Below are positions 27,061-34,490 of a DNA stretch of 64,000 bases, in pieces. The notes beneath the pieces are model-generated. The model was given only the letters and a program-made list of their open reading frames with translations. It was not told the origin of the DNA and ran no database searches. The stretch covers positions 806,001 through 870,000 of the forward strand of contig NZ_FOUX01000004.1 in assembly GCF_900114995.1 (NCBI RefSeq). The letters are read 5' to 3'. The DNA comes from Chitinophaga sp. YR627. GTDB lineage: Bacteria; Bacteroidota; Bacteroidia; Chitinophagales; Chitinophagaceae. How positions within the stretch are numbered: the stretch's first letter is position 1; each line of letters opens with the position of its first letter. Both the position numbers and the translations under genes were made by a program.

Positions 27061-27744
27061 ATGAAAAAGTATTGCTATGCATTTGCTGCTATTGCCTTAT
27101 TCCTGACAGCATGTAGTAAAGACGATGAGAAAGTCACACCAGAAGATCCGAATGTGATCGCCTCTTCAAGACTTGATTTCATTGAAGTAAACGGAAGCGC
27201 TCATGGCGATCACTTCCATGATCTCGCAGAAAAAACCGGTGAGAAAGACAGTATTGCTATACTGTTTAATGCCCAGGGAGAAGCACAGAACGGACATGTA
27301 CATCTTGATCCGCATAAAATCTACAGAATGCAGTTTCGATTGATTAACAAAGCAGGCAACGAGTTACAGCAAAGCTTCCTGCAAAACAAAACGATTGCCG
27401 ATTCTTTCAAGGTATTCTTAAGCGGCGGAAACTTCATCCTGAATCCAACTACCGGCGATGCTGAGAATGGAGCGATCTTTCAGCCAAGAGAACAGGTGTA
27501 TGGTGATGGAACTACTGTAGGTGGCAAGTATGAAACAACAGGTATACTGGCTTACTTTACACTGGGAGAAGCAAATAGCGGCGCAGAAGCAGATATCTCT
27601 TATGTGTTACGCAAGTTCAATGATCCGGCGACTAAAGCGAAAATTGAACGCACGGACTGGAACTATCTCGATTATGCTACCCTGTATGCGGGAACAGATA
27701 TTATAAAATTAACTTTCGAAGTACACGCGGAAGAACACGAATAG
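27061..27744 (+). CDS. His-rich lipoprotein, paralogue 2
   Basis: 227 residues. Lipoprotein signal with LTACSK (Cys about residue 18). HGDHFHDLAEK and GHVHLDPHKIY repeat the His layout of the preceding gene. The C-terminal part (TGILAYFTLGE, YVLRKFND, RTDWNYLDYATLYAG, LTFEVHAEEH) lines up with TGYLHIV, YLMRHLN, ADDWNNTNYQSKLAG, LKFELHP of paralogue 1. It is the last gene of the metal-uptake operon and is followed by a strong terminator at 27764. Confidence 0.75.
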   Translation: MKKYCYAFAAIALFLTACSKDDEKVTPEDPNVIASSRLDFIEVNGSAHGDHFHDLAEKTGEKDSIAILFNAQGEAQNGHVHLDPHKIYRMQFRLINKAGNELQQSFLQNKTIADSFKVFLSGGNFILNPTTGDAENGAIFQPREQVYGDGTTVGGKYETTGILAYFTLGEANSGAEADISYVLRKFNDPATKAKIERTDWNYLDYATLYAGTDIIKLTFEVHAEEHE

Positions 27745-27763
27745 TGATCAATTACTTTCTTAT

Positions 27764-27805
27764 AAGAAGCGTGTCCCGGCTATGGCTGGGACACGCTTCT
27801 TTTTA
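27764..27805 (+). terminator. Intrinsic terminator after the His-rich operon
   Basis: A 14-bp perfect stem (AAGAAGCGTGTCCC with its complement) with a 10-base loop and a T-run. It lies between convergent genes and may also serve moaE on the minus strand. Confidence 0.9.
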
Positions 27806-27812
27806 TGTCTTA

Positions 27813-28229
27813 TCAGGGATGTGCAGCAACCCACACTTCTCCATCTTCAAAATATTCTTTCTTCCAGATAGGCACGGTTTCTTTTAACGTATCGATCGCA
27901 TATTCACAGGCATCAAAAGCAGCTGCGCGATGAGGTGCGGCAACGGCAATCACTACGACTATTTCACCCGGTTGTTTCTCTCCAACGATATGCAGCATGG
28001 CGATTTTTTTGAGTGCAAATTTCTCTACTGCAACATCTGCGATCTTCTCCATTTCGAGTAATGCCATTGGTTCATAACATTCGAAGAAAAGTTTGTTTAC
28101 TTTTCTTCCTTTTGTATTGTTACGCACATTGCCGGAGAAGACAACAACACCTCCGCAGTCGGGCGTTTCAACGAAGTCCAGCGCTTCTTGTACGTTCACA
28201 TTGCTGTCTATTTTGATTAACTTATTCAT
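27813..28229 (-). CDS. moaE: Molybdopterin synthase catalytic subunit MoaE
   Basis: 138 residues from the ATG at 28229; an ATG at 28283 adds 18 unlikely residues. Family segments: GGVVVFSGNVRNNTKGRKV, LFFECYEPMALLEMEKI, MLHIVGEKQPGE, AAPHRAAAFDACEYAID and the C-terminal PIWKKEYFEDGEVWV with the catalytic Lys pair. With MoaD it adds the dithiolene sulfurs to cyclic pyranopterin. moaD lies 743 bp upstream on the same strand, with two small plus-strand genes between, so the two are probably not cotranscribed directly. Confidence 0.96.
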   Translation of the reverse strand: MNKLIKIDSNVNVQEALDFVETPDCGGVVVFSGNVRNNTKGRKVNKLFFECYEPMALLEMEKIADVAVEKFALKKIAMLHIVGEKQPGEIVVVIAVAAPHRAAAFDACEYAIDTLKETVPIWKKEYFEDGEVWVAAHP

Positions 28230-28327
28230 CTGATTATCGCTTAGAGAATTTGTGTATTTCGAAGTAAAATAATTTTTATTCAACAGAGAAATTGATCTAA
28301 TATTGGTGCATTAAATATTTGTTTGTA

Positions 28328-28519
28328 ATGCCAATACATCCTATTGTACACACGCTTATCTGGATCGCTTGTATCGCGAGTTTTCTGTATCCTATTATTC
28401 CATTGATCAGATACGACGCTACACTGAGAAAAACTCAGCGAAAGTTTCTAGCAGAAATGGATGAAGAAATCAGAAAATTTAAAGCTGATCCTGAAAACTA
28501 CAAAGCAAAACAGCGTTAA
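28328..28519 (+). CDS. Small membrane protein, hypothetical
   Basis: 63 residues from the ATG at 28328. One or two hydrophobic segments (IVHTLIWIACIASFLYPIIP) are followed by a charged helical tail rich in Lys and Glu. The composition is coding-like, and the reading frame is the only one in this interval on its strand. No family recognised. Confidence 0.5.
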   Translation: MPIHPIVHTLIWIACIASFLYPIIPLIRYDATLRKTQRKFLAEMDEEIRKFKADPENYKAKQR

Positions 28520-28576
28520 TTGCTTATTCTAGGGAACAACGTGCGCTTTATTATTTAAAATCCAAATCTTGTTACA

Positions 28577-28969
28577 TTGACTAAGTTAGCCAATTCCCGG
28601 AAAGGGGAACAGAAGCCGCATGCCTATGCAAATAAAATTGGTGCTGGTGGCGGTACAGTTTTATTACTAATGGCAGAATAAATGCCTGATGCTTACTGGT
28701 TCAAAAACTATATAATCGTGGCAGCACCTTCACTAGCTATAAGCCTTGCAAAGTTTACGAATTGGGTAATGAGCTACTGTGAAGCATTTTTTAATTTTGT
28801 GCGTATCGCACAAACAGAGCGGACTATTGACAGAGAAATCCGTTCTTTAAAGCTGGATCCGATTGTGCCAGCAGATGCAATACACCAGCTGGAACTGACA
28901 GCAATAGAAGCTAAGATTCAAAACGTAGAGCAGACGATTGACAAACTAAACAAGCTAAGAAGAAACTAA
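28577..28969 (+). pseudogene. Small membrane/coiled-coil protein split by an in-frame TAA
   Basis: A frame opens at a TTG (28577) and reads MTKLANSRKGEQKPHAYANK then IGAGGGTVLLLMAE, reaches TAA at 28679-28681, and continues in the same frame from an ATG at 28682 for 95 codons (MPDAYWFKNYIIVAAPSL..., a hydrophobic segment, then a helical coiled-coil tail). The two parts read as one protein with a membrane segment interrupted by the stop. The second part could still be translated alone from 28682. No known family is assigned. Confidence 0.5.
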
Positions 28970-28971
28970 TC

Positions 28972-29202
28972 TTATCCACCACTCACCGGAGGAATCACTG
29001 CAATTTCATCACCAGGCTGCAAAGTATCCTCATCATTTGCATATACTTTATTCACAGCAATCATCAGGGAACGTAACCGTTCCAGGGAAGGATATTTTGT
29101 ATACAACCAGGCTCTGAGTGCTGCTACTGTAGTGATTCCTTCTGCCGTAATAACAGGCGCACCTGCTATATCTTTCGCTATGCCGAATAATAAAATGCGC
29201 AT
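28972..29202 (-). CDS. moaD: Molybdopterin synthase sulfur carrier subunit MoaD
   Basis: 76 residues with a ubiquitin-like fold and the essential C-terminal Gly-Gly (VIPPVSGG), which is adenylylated by MoeB and thiocarboxylated. The body contains MRILLFGIAKDIAG and LQPGDEIAVIPPVSGG, both typical. It pairs with MoaE to form molybdopterin synthase. It is flanked by the broken small gene and by an unrelated plus-strand gene. Confidence 0.95.
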   Translation of the reverse strand: MRILLFGIAKDIAGAPVITAEGITTVAALRAWLYTKYPSLERLRSLMIAVNKVYANDEDTLQPGDEIAVIPPVSGG

Positions 29203-29276
29203 ATCCTAATCATGAAATTTAGATAAAGCTACGATATTGTAGTAATTTAAGGGGTGATATATCAAATAACAGTCAA

Positions 29277-29645
29277 ATGAAAATCAGAATCAGAGGCAAT
29301 AGCATCCGTTATCGTCTGGATAAAAAAGACGTCGAAATACTCAAAAATGATGGTAAAGTAGAAGAAAGCACAACCATTGGCGCTGGTCAGCTTCATTTCT
29401 GCATTAAAGCAAAAGAAGGCGCAACAGGTCCCTTTATCAAACTGGAAGGTCCTGCTATACACCTGTCATTCCCAAAAGAACAGGTACGTGAATGGACCGA
29501 TACCGATCAGGTTGGATTCTCCGCAGAAATTCCCAATGCGGATGGTTCCTCCCTCCATATACTCGTCGAAAAGGATTTTAAATGCCTCACTGAACGTAAT
29601 GAAGACGATAGCAATGCTTTTGACAATCCATTAGAAAGCTGTTGA
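29277..29645 (+). CDS. Conserved hypothetical protein (DUF7009-like)
   Basis: 122 residues, soluble, starting MKIRIRGNSIRYRLDKKDVE, a start pattern I associate with the DUF7009 family; that assignment is from memory and uncertain. The protein is acidic at the C-terminus and shows alternating short strands (IGAGQLHFCIKAK, IHLSFPKEQVREW, SSLHILVEKDFKCL). It lies among the molybdenum-cofactor genes, divergent from moaD, which suggests but does not prove a link to that pathway. Confidence 0.7.
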   Translation: MKIRIRGNSIRYRLDKKDVEILKNDGKVEESTTIGAGQLHFCIKAKEGATGPFIKLEGPAIHLSFPKEQVREWTDTDQVGFSAEIPNADGSSLHILVEKDFKCLTERNEDDSNAFDNPLESC

Positions 29646-30227
29646 TCAATCATTTACACATATCTCCACCTACTGGAATATCTATTATTATCACCATTAA
29701 ACAGACAATCAGCGCACTATTTCTTTTGATAGCTGCCGGCCGCCGGAAAGCCTTTTTCAGTGCGGTTGTACAAATCGCGGATAAGCTATAATGCTTTGCA
29801 GATGTACCTTATAAGAGATTTAAAAAGGGAATACACCGTTAACAGGGGATAAAGTAATGCCTGTATCACACTATAAAATATGACATCGTTCTGACATGCA
29901 TCCACTATCCAGGCCGTTTTTTTCGCTTTTGATCAAAGATTTTCCCGATCCGATCATTCATGAGCCACTTACTGATCGTTCTTTGTGAAAAAATTCGTCA
30001 GTTCATGTTCGGCTACGATGGTTCAATGGTAACCAGACTGCAAACGCTTCCGTATACCACATCGTACAGACCAGTACATTGTACAATGCCAACAAGCCGG
30101 ATACAGGTGAATTTTCAATAACGTACGTACCAAATAAAACTATTGGGGTGGAGGATATGATGATATCTGCCATTTCCCGGGGGAGCCAAAGCAACTGGCA
30201 GACAACGATTTCTTATACAATCTGATC
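29646..30227. other. Gene-poor stretch before the PepSY gene
   Basis: 582 bp without an intact gene. The left 250 bp show nothing I can name. The right part (from 29896) contains a broken open frame described separately. It ends directly at the PepSY start codon. I found no clear promoter element or riboswitch. Confidence 0.5.
29896..30225 (+). pseudogene. Broken frame, possible 3' remnant of a strand-rich protein
   Basis: From the ATG at 29896 the frame reads about 30 codons (MHPLSRPFFSLLIKDFPDPI...), meets TGA at 29986, then stays open for 78 codons to a TGA at 30223-30225. That lies two bases before the PepSY start, as expected for an operon neighbour. The second part (WFNGNQTANASVYHIVQTST; EFSITYVPN; MMISAISRGSQSNW) has the look of real protein. 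No family could be named; coding status is uncertain. Confidence 0.35.
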
Positions 30228-31391
30228 ATGAAAAAAATATTTGGCTGGTTACATCTCTGGCTGGGCATCGCCTCCGGTTTAGTGGTCCTGGTAGTAGCAG
30301 GAACAGGCAGCCTGCTTGTATTCGAAGAGGAACTGGAACATGCGTTCCGGTCTTCTTTTTTTTACATAGAAGCGCCCGCCAATACTTCCAGACAACCTTT
30401 GGATAATCTGACAGCCTATGTGCTGCGCGAAAATCCGAAATATAAAGTGCTCACTATCGGCGTAGAACCGGAAGCAAACCGCAGCATTGTATATCTGCTC
30501 GTGAAAGGGAAACCCAAGGAGATCAAAAATCAGCTGTATGTGGCGGTGAACCCGTACTCAGGCCAGATCATCTCTTCTGTGGCGGGTAACAAACGTTTCT
30601 TCTCTGTCGTACTCCAGTTACACCGTTACCTGTGTATGGGGGAAACCGGAAAGATCATCACCGGTATTTCCTGTTCCATCTTTACCATCCTGATCCTGAC
30701 AGGTCTGATATTATGGTGGCCTAAAAGGAATAACCGGAAACAGCGTTTCCGTGTGAAATGGGATGCTTCTTTCAAACGCCTGAACTGGGACCTGCACGCC
30801 GTATTCGGTTTTTATGTGCATATCATACTCTTCGTAATAGCAGTAACCGGACTGATATGGAGTTATAAATGGGTGAATAACCTGCTTTATCTTGCATTTG
30901 ATGGTAACACCAAACAACAGAAGATCGTTGCGCCTGCCAGCAAACCGGTAGAAAATACGGGTATTGCTTACCTGGACAAGATCGTGACGACTACTAACGA
31001 AAAGCTCCCTTACGAAGGAAAGATCACCATCCGCTTTGCGGATTCAGATACACTGGCCGTTTCTGCTGCGAAAGAAAACAGGGCCAGACACGATAACGTG
31101 AGCGATTTCCTGTACTTCGAAGCAGGTACCGCCAAGCTGTTAAAAGTGAGACTGTATGATAATGAAAGCGCCGGTACAATTGCCAGAAGATGGGTCTATC
31201 CGATCCACACGGGCAGTTTTTACGGATGGCCAACCAAGATCATCGCGCTGATCGCCGCACTGGTGGCATTCACCCTTCCAATCTCAGGATTCCTGATCTG
31301 GATGGGCAGAAAGAAAAAGAAGCCAACAGCAAAAGCAAAGAAAAAATTACCGGTAGATAAAACTGCGAATGCCAGGGTACAGGTACAATAA
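30228..31391 (+). CDS. PepSY-associated membrane protein (PiuB-type)
   Basis: 387 residues with four membrane segments and two soluble loops. Starts KKIFGWLHLWLGIASGLVVLVVAGTGSLLVFEEEL, the standard PepSY_TM start. LHRYLCMGETGKIITGISC and LILTGLILWWPKR, and later GFYVHIILFVIAVTGLIWSY, fit the PiuB-like family. Such proteins commonly accompany siderophore receptors and are implicated in reductive release of iron, but no receptor stands next to this one. The protein ends with a Lys-rich tail. A long hairpin terminator follows. Confidence 0.88.
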   Translation: MKKIFGWLHLWLGIASGLVVLVVAGTGSLLVFEEELEHAFRSSFFYIEAPANTSRQPLDNLTAYVLRENPKYKVLTIGVEPEANRSIVYLLVKGKPKEIKNQLYVAVNPYSGQIISSVAGNKRFFSVVLQLHRYLCMGETGKIITGISCSIFTILILTGLILWWPKRNNRKQRFRVKWDASFKRLNWDLHAVFGFYVHIILFVIAVTGLIWSYKWVNNLLYLAFDGNTKQQKIVAPASKPVENTGIAYLDKIVTTTNEKLPYEGKITIRFADSDTLAVSAAKENRARHDNVSDFLYFEAGTAKLLKVRLYDNESAGTIARRWVYPIHTGSFYGWPTKIIALIAALVAFTLPISGFLIWMGRKKKKPTAKAKKKLPVDKTANARVQVQ

Positions 31392-31410
31392 CGATATCCT
31401 GCAAAAGTAT

Positions 31411-31458
31411 ATAAGAGAAAGGGCCGTTCCGCAATACGCGAACGGCCCTTTCTCTTAT
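31411..31458. terminator. Bidirectional intrinsic terminator
   Basis: An 18-bp perfect stem (ATAAGAGAAAGGGCCGTT with its complement) with a 12-base loop lies between the convergent PepSY and MoeB-like genes. A/T ends allow use in both directions. Confidence 0.85.
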
Positions 31459-31471
31459 AAGATCAACCTGT

Positions 31472-32557
31472 TTAATACATATTCATTTCCACATCTATTT
31501 CTGCTGCCCAAGCGTGAATACCGCCCTCCACATTATATACCACAGGGAAACCGGCTGCATCCAGTTGCTGCGCGATCATCAGACTGCGCATTCCATGATG
31601 ACACAGTAAGGCGACAGGAATCTCTTTACTCAGCTGGGCCATTACACCACCCACCATACGCATCGGTATACGCATTGCCTGTGGAATACTGCATATTTCC
31701 CATTCATCCGGCTCTCTCACATCTATCAGCTGGAGTGGTTTTTCTGTATCCAGCCAGTCCTGCAACTGGTGTACGGACAAACTCCTTACACCGCCTGTGT
31801 CACAGGGCTGGTCATAAGTTTCCTGTAATGCTTTGATATCATGATTACCTGCTACGGGCTTGATCTGGAAAGTATCATGCATGTTATACAGTGTATCTAT
31901 TGTCAGCAGCTGATTACTTAATACTTCACCTATACCGGTAATGATCTTCACGGTTTCATTAGCCTGATAGGAACCGATAATACCCGGCAGTATTCCCAGT
32001 ACGCCAATATCGCTGCAATTCAGCATAGTACCTGGTTCCGGTTGCTCGGGAAATAAACAGCGGTAGGTAGCGCCGCCTTTGTAATTGAATACACTGACCT
32101 GTCCTTCATATTTATGGATAGCACCATATACAAATGGTTTGTTCAGCATGACACAGGCGTCATTCACCAGGTAGCGGGTACCGAAATTATCCGTACAATC
32201 CACCACTACATCATAAGGTTGAATGATGTCCAATGCATTATCTGGCATGATCCAGGTATCATATGCGGTGAACTGTACTTCCGGATTCAACTTTTGCAAA
32301 CGCTGAACGGCGGTACGCAATTTAGGTTGCCCGACTTCTTCTGTGTTGTAAAGGACCTGTCGCTGCAGGTTGGTGAGTGAGATATTATCGTGTTCCACGA
32401 TGCCGATGCGGCCTACGCCCATGGCGGTCAGGTATTGTAATACAGGTACGCCTAATCCGCCTGCACCTATAATCAGTACTGCCGCATTGTTGAGCAGTTG
32501 TTGTTTTGCTGGTCCGAAGCCTTCCAGTTTCAGGTGTCTGTCATATCGTTGCATCAT
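31472..32557 (-). CDS. moeB: MoeB/ThiF-type adenylyltransferase fused to rhodanese domain
   Basis: 361 residues. The N-terminal ThiF/E1-like domain has AVLIIGAGGLGVPVLQYL (nucleotide loop), NLQRQVLYN (Arg finger) and VVDCTDNFGTRYLVND (metal-binding Asp). From about residue 265 a rhodanese domain follows, with LQLIDVREPDEW and the active-site loop LLCHHGMRS. It probably adenylylates MoaD and passes sulfur to it. Of the usual zinc-binding CxxC, only the second Cys remains (TYRCLFPE), so the zinc site appears lost. It overlaps the GNAT gene by four bases. It could serve thiamine synthesis instead (ThiF); the molybdenum context favours MoeB. Confidence 0.85.
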   Translation of the reverse strand: MMQRYDRHLKLEGFGPAKQQLLNNAAVLIIGAGGLGVPVLQYLTAMGVGRIGIVEHDNISLTNLQRQVLYNTEEVGQPKLRTAVQRLQKLNPEVQFTAYDTWIMPDNALDIIQPYDVVVDCTDNFGTRYLVNDACVMLNKPFVYGAIHKYEGQVSVFNYKGGATYRCLFPEQPEPGTMLNCSDIGVLGILPGIIGSYQANETVKIITGIGEVLSNQLLTIDTLYNMHDTFQIKPVAGNHDIKALQETYDQPCDTGGVRSLSVHQLQDWLDTEKPLQLIDVREPDEWEICSIPQAMRIPMRMVGGVMAQLSKEIPVALLCHHGMRSLMIAQQLDAAGFPVVYNVEGGIHAWAAEIDVEMNMY

Positions 32558-33099
32558 CCGTTCTTTATCCTTTTTGACATAAATATTGAATCTCCGTATG
32601 TGCCGTCAGACTGCTTAAATGCCTGCGGCAGACGGCCATATTCCATAAAACCAAAGTTACGATACAACTGAATAGCTCTTTCATTATTTGCAAACACGTT
32701 AAAGTGTATGATTTCCAGCTCTTCATGTTGTTCTGCCCATCTTATCGCGGCTGTCATTAATCGTCGCCCGATGCCCATATTCCAGCACTCATGCAGCACA
32801 GCGATCCCCAGTTGACCCAGGTGTTTCTCTTTTTTGAAACCGGATTGTTTGATGGAAATACTGCCGACCAGCCGGCCCTCTATCTCCGCCAATAACATCA
32901 GGTGTTGTGGATGATTACAGAAGGAGCGGAGAAATGCTTCTTCATCAGCGACAGTGAGTGTTGCCGATTCCTGCGGAGTCATTAACAGAAAGCCTGTCTC
33001 TGTGGTCAACTGCTGGTATAATGCCAGCAGGGCCGGAGCGTCTTCCAGTGTGGCCGGGCGAACCAACAATACCTGTCCGTTAGGGAGAAAGTGCTGCAT
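32554..33099 (-). CDS. GNAT family N-acetyltransferase
   Basis: 181 residues with the Gcn5-related fold. The acetyl-CoA pyrophosphate loop is in GIAVLHECWNMGIGRRLM (RxxGxG/A-like). Strand 5 and the last helix are FNVFANNERAIQLYRNFGFMEYGRLP. The substrate is unknown. The end overlaps moeB by four bases, so they share a transcript. A terminator lies just upstream, closing serS. Confidence 0.88.
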   Translation of the reverse strand: MQHFLPNGQVLLVRPATLEDAPALLALYQQLTTETGFLLMTPQESATLTVADEEAFLRSFCNHPQHLMLLAEIEGRLVGSISIKQSGFKKEKHLGQLGIAVLHECWNMGIGRRLMTAAIRWAEQHEELEIIHFNVFANNERAIQLYRNFGFMEYGRLPQAFKQSDGTYGDSIFMSKRIKNG

Positions 33100-33117
33100 A
33101 TTACAAATGTAAGCACA

Positions 33118-33150
33118 AAAAAAAGCGCCGCACAGGTGCGACGCTTTTAT
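33118..33150 (-). terminator. Intrinsic terminator between serS and GNAT genes
   Basis: AAAAGCG-C-CGCAC with GTGCG-A-CGCTTTT, an interrupted stem with a short loop, flanked by an A-run on the left that becomes a T-run on the minus strand. Being upstream of the GNAT start and downstream of... the serS start side is further right, it probably limits read-through on both strands. Confidence 0.6.
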
Positions 33151-33171
33151 ATTATTTTAAATATTACTTGC

Positions 33172-34446
33172 TTATAGCGCGATCTTATCAGCGCCGAAAT
33201 AAGGCTGTAATACTTTCGGAATATTGATTCCTTCTGGTGTCTGATTGTTTTCCAGGATACAAGCCAGGATACGCGGTAACGCCAGGGAGCTGCCATTCAG
33301 GGTATGTACCAGCTGTGGTTTACCTCCACCGTCTTTGAAACGGATCTTCGCACGGTTTGCCTGGAAAGATTCGAAGTTAGATACAGAGCTCACTTCCAGC
33401 CATTTCTGCTGTGCGGTGCTGTATACTTCGAAATCGTAGGTCAGCGCAGAAGCAAAGCCCATATCACCACCGCAAAGACGCAGTATACGGTATGGCAGTT
33501 CCAGTGATTTCACCAGTTCTTCCACGTGTGCCACCATTTCATCCAGGATCTCATAAGATTTCTCCGGATGTACCACCTGTACAACCTCTACCTTGTCAAA
33601 CTGGTGCAAACGGTTCAGACCACGTACGTCTTTACCATAGGAACCTGCTTCACGACGGAAACAAGGCGTGTAACCGGTCATTTTTACCGGCAGATCAGTG
33701 TCTTTCAGGATTTCATCTCTGAAGATATTCGTCAGGGGAACTTCAGCAGTCGGAATGAGGTATAATTCATCTTCTCCTACAAAGTACATCTGTCCTTCTT
33801 TATCAGGCAGCTGACCAGTACCATAGCCGGAATCACCGTTCACCAGGTGAGGCACCTGGAATTCAGTATAACCTTTATCGGTATTGAAGTTCAGAAAATA
33901 CTGGATCATAGCGCGCTGTAAACGTGCTCCGCGGTTCTTATAAACAGGGAAACCAGCACCTGTGATCTTGTTACCCAGTTCGAAGTCGATCAGGTCATAT
34001 TTTTTTACCAGGTCCCAGTGAGGTACAGCACCTTCATGTAACTGAGGGATATCACCACCCTGGCGGACTTCCACATTCTCTTCCGGTGTTTTACCCGGAG
34101 GTACCAGCGGAGAAGGCAGGTTTGGCAGTTTTACCAATGTATCGTGCAAAAGCTTTTCTGTAGCCGCGAGTTCTTCGTTAATAGGCTGCAGTCTTGCTTT
34201 CAGTGATGCTACTTCCGATTTACGAGATTCCGCTTCATCTTTCTGACCCTGTGCCATCAGTTTACCGATTTCCTTGGAATTCGAGTTTACTTTGGCCTGT
34301 GTTTCATCATACTCAAGGGTTAATTTCTTGCGCTTGTCGTCCAGTTCAAGCACCTGGTCCACCAGTTCCAGCTCCCTGAAGTTCTTCAGAGTCAGCCTTT
34401 CCAGTACCTGGTCCTTGTTTTGACGAATGAACGGAACTTGTAACAT
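33172..34446 (-). CDS. serS: Serine-tRNA ligase
   Basis: 424 residues. The N-terminal long coiled-coil arm (about residues 30-110) binds the tRNA(Ser) variable arm. The class II catalytic core has motif 2 (YTPCFRREAGSYGKDVRG), followed by RLHQFDKVE, and motif 3 near the C-terminus (NGSSLALPRILACILENNQ). Full family length. It charges tRNA(Ser). It is transcribed on the minus strand downstream of nadE (45 bp). Confidence 0.98.
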   Translation of the reverse strand: MLQVPFIRQNKDQVLERLTLKNFRELELVDQVLELDDKRKKLTLEYDETQAKVNSNSKEIGKLMAQGQKDEAESRKSEVASLKARLQPINEELAATEKLLHDTLVKLPNLPSPLVPPGKTPEENVEVRQGGDIPQLHEGAVPHWDLVKKYDLIDFELGNKITGAGFPVYKNRGARLQRAMIQYFLNFNTDKGYTEFQVPHLVNGDSGYGTGQLPDKEGQMYFVGEDELYLIPTAEVPLTNIFRDEILKDTDLPVKMTGYTPCFRREAGSYGKDVRGLNRLHQFDKVEVVQVVHPEKSYEILDEMVAHVEELVKSLELPYRILRLCGGDMGFASALTYDFEVYSTAQQKWLEVSSVSNFESFQANRAKIRFKDGGGKPQLVHTLNGSSLALPRILACILENNQTPEGINIPKVLQPYFGADKIAL

Positions 34447-34490
34447 TTTACGATTTATTAAATTTCAGCAAATATAGGAGTCGTTTGGGA

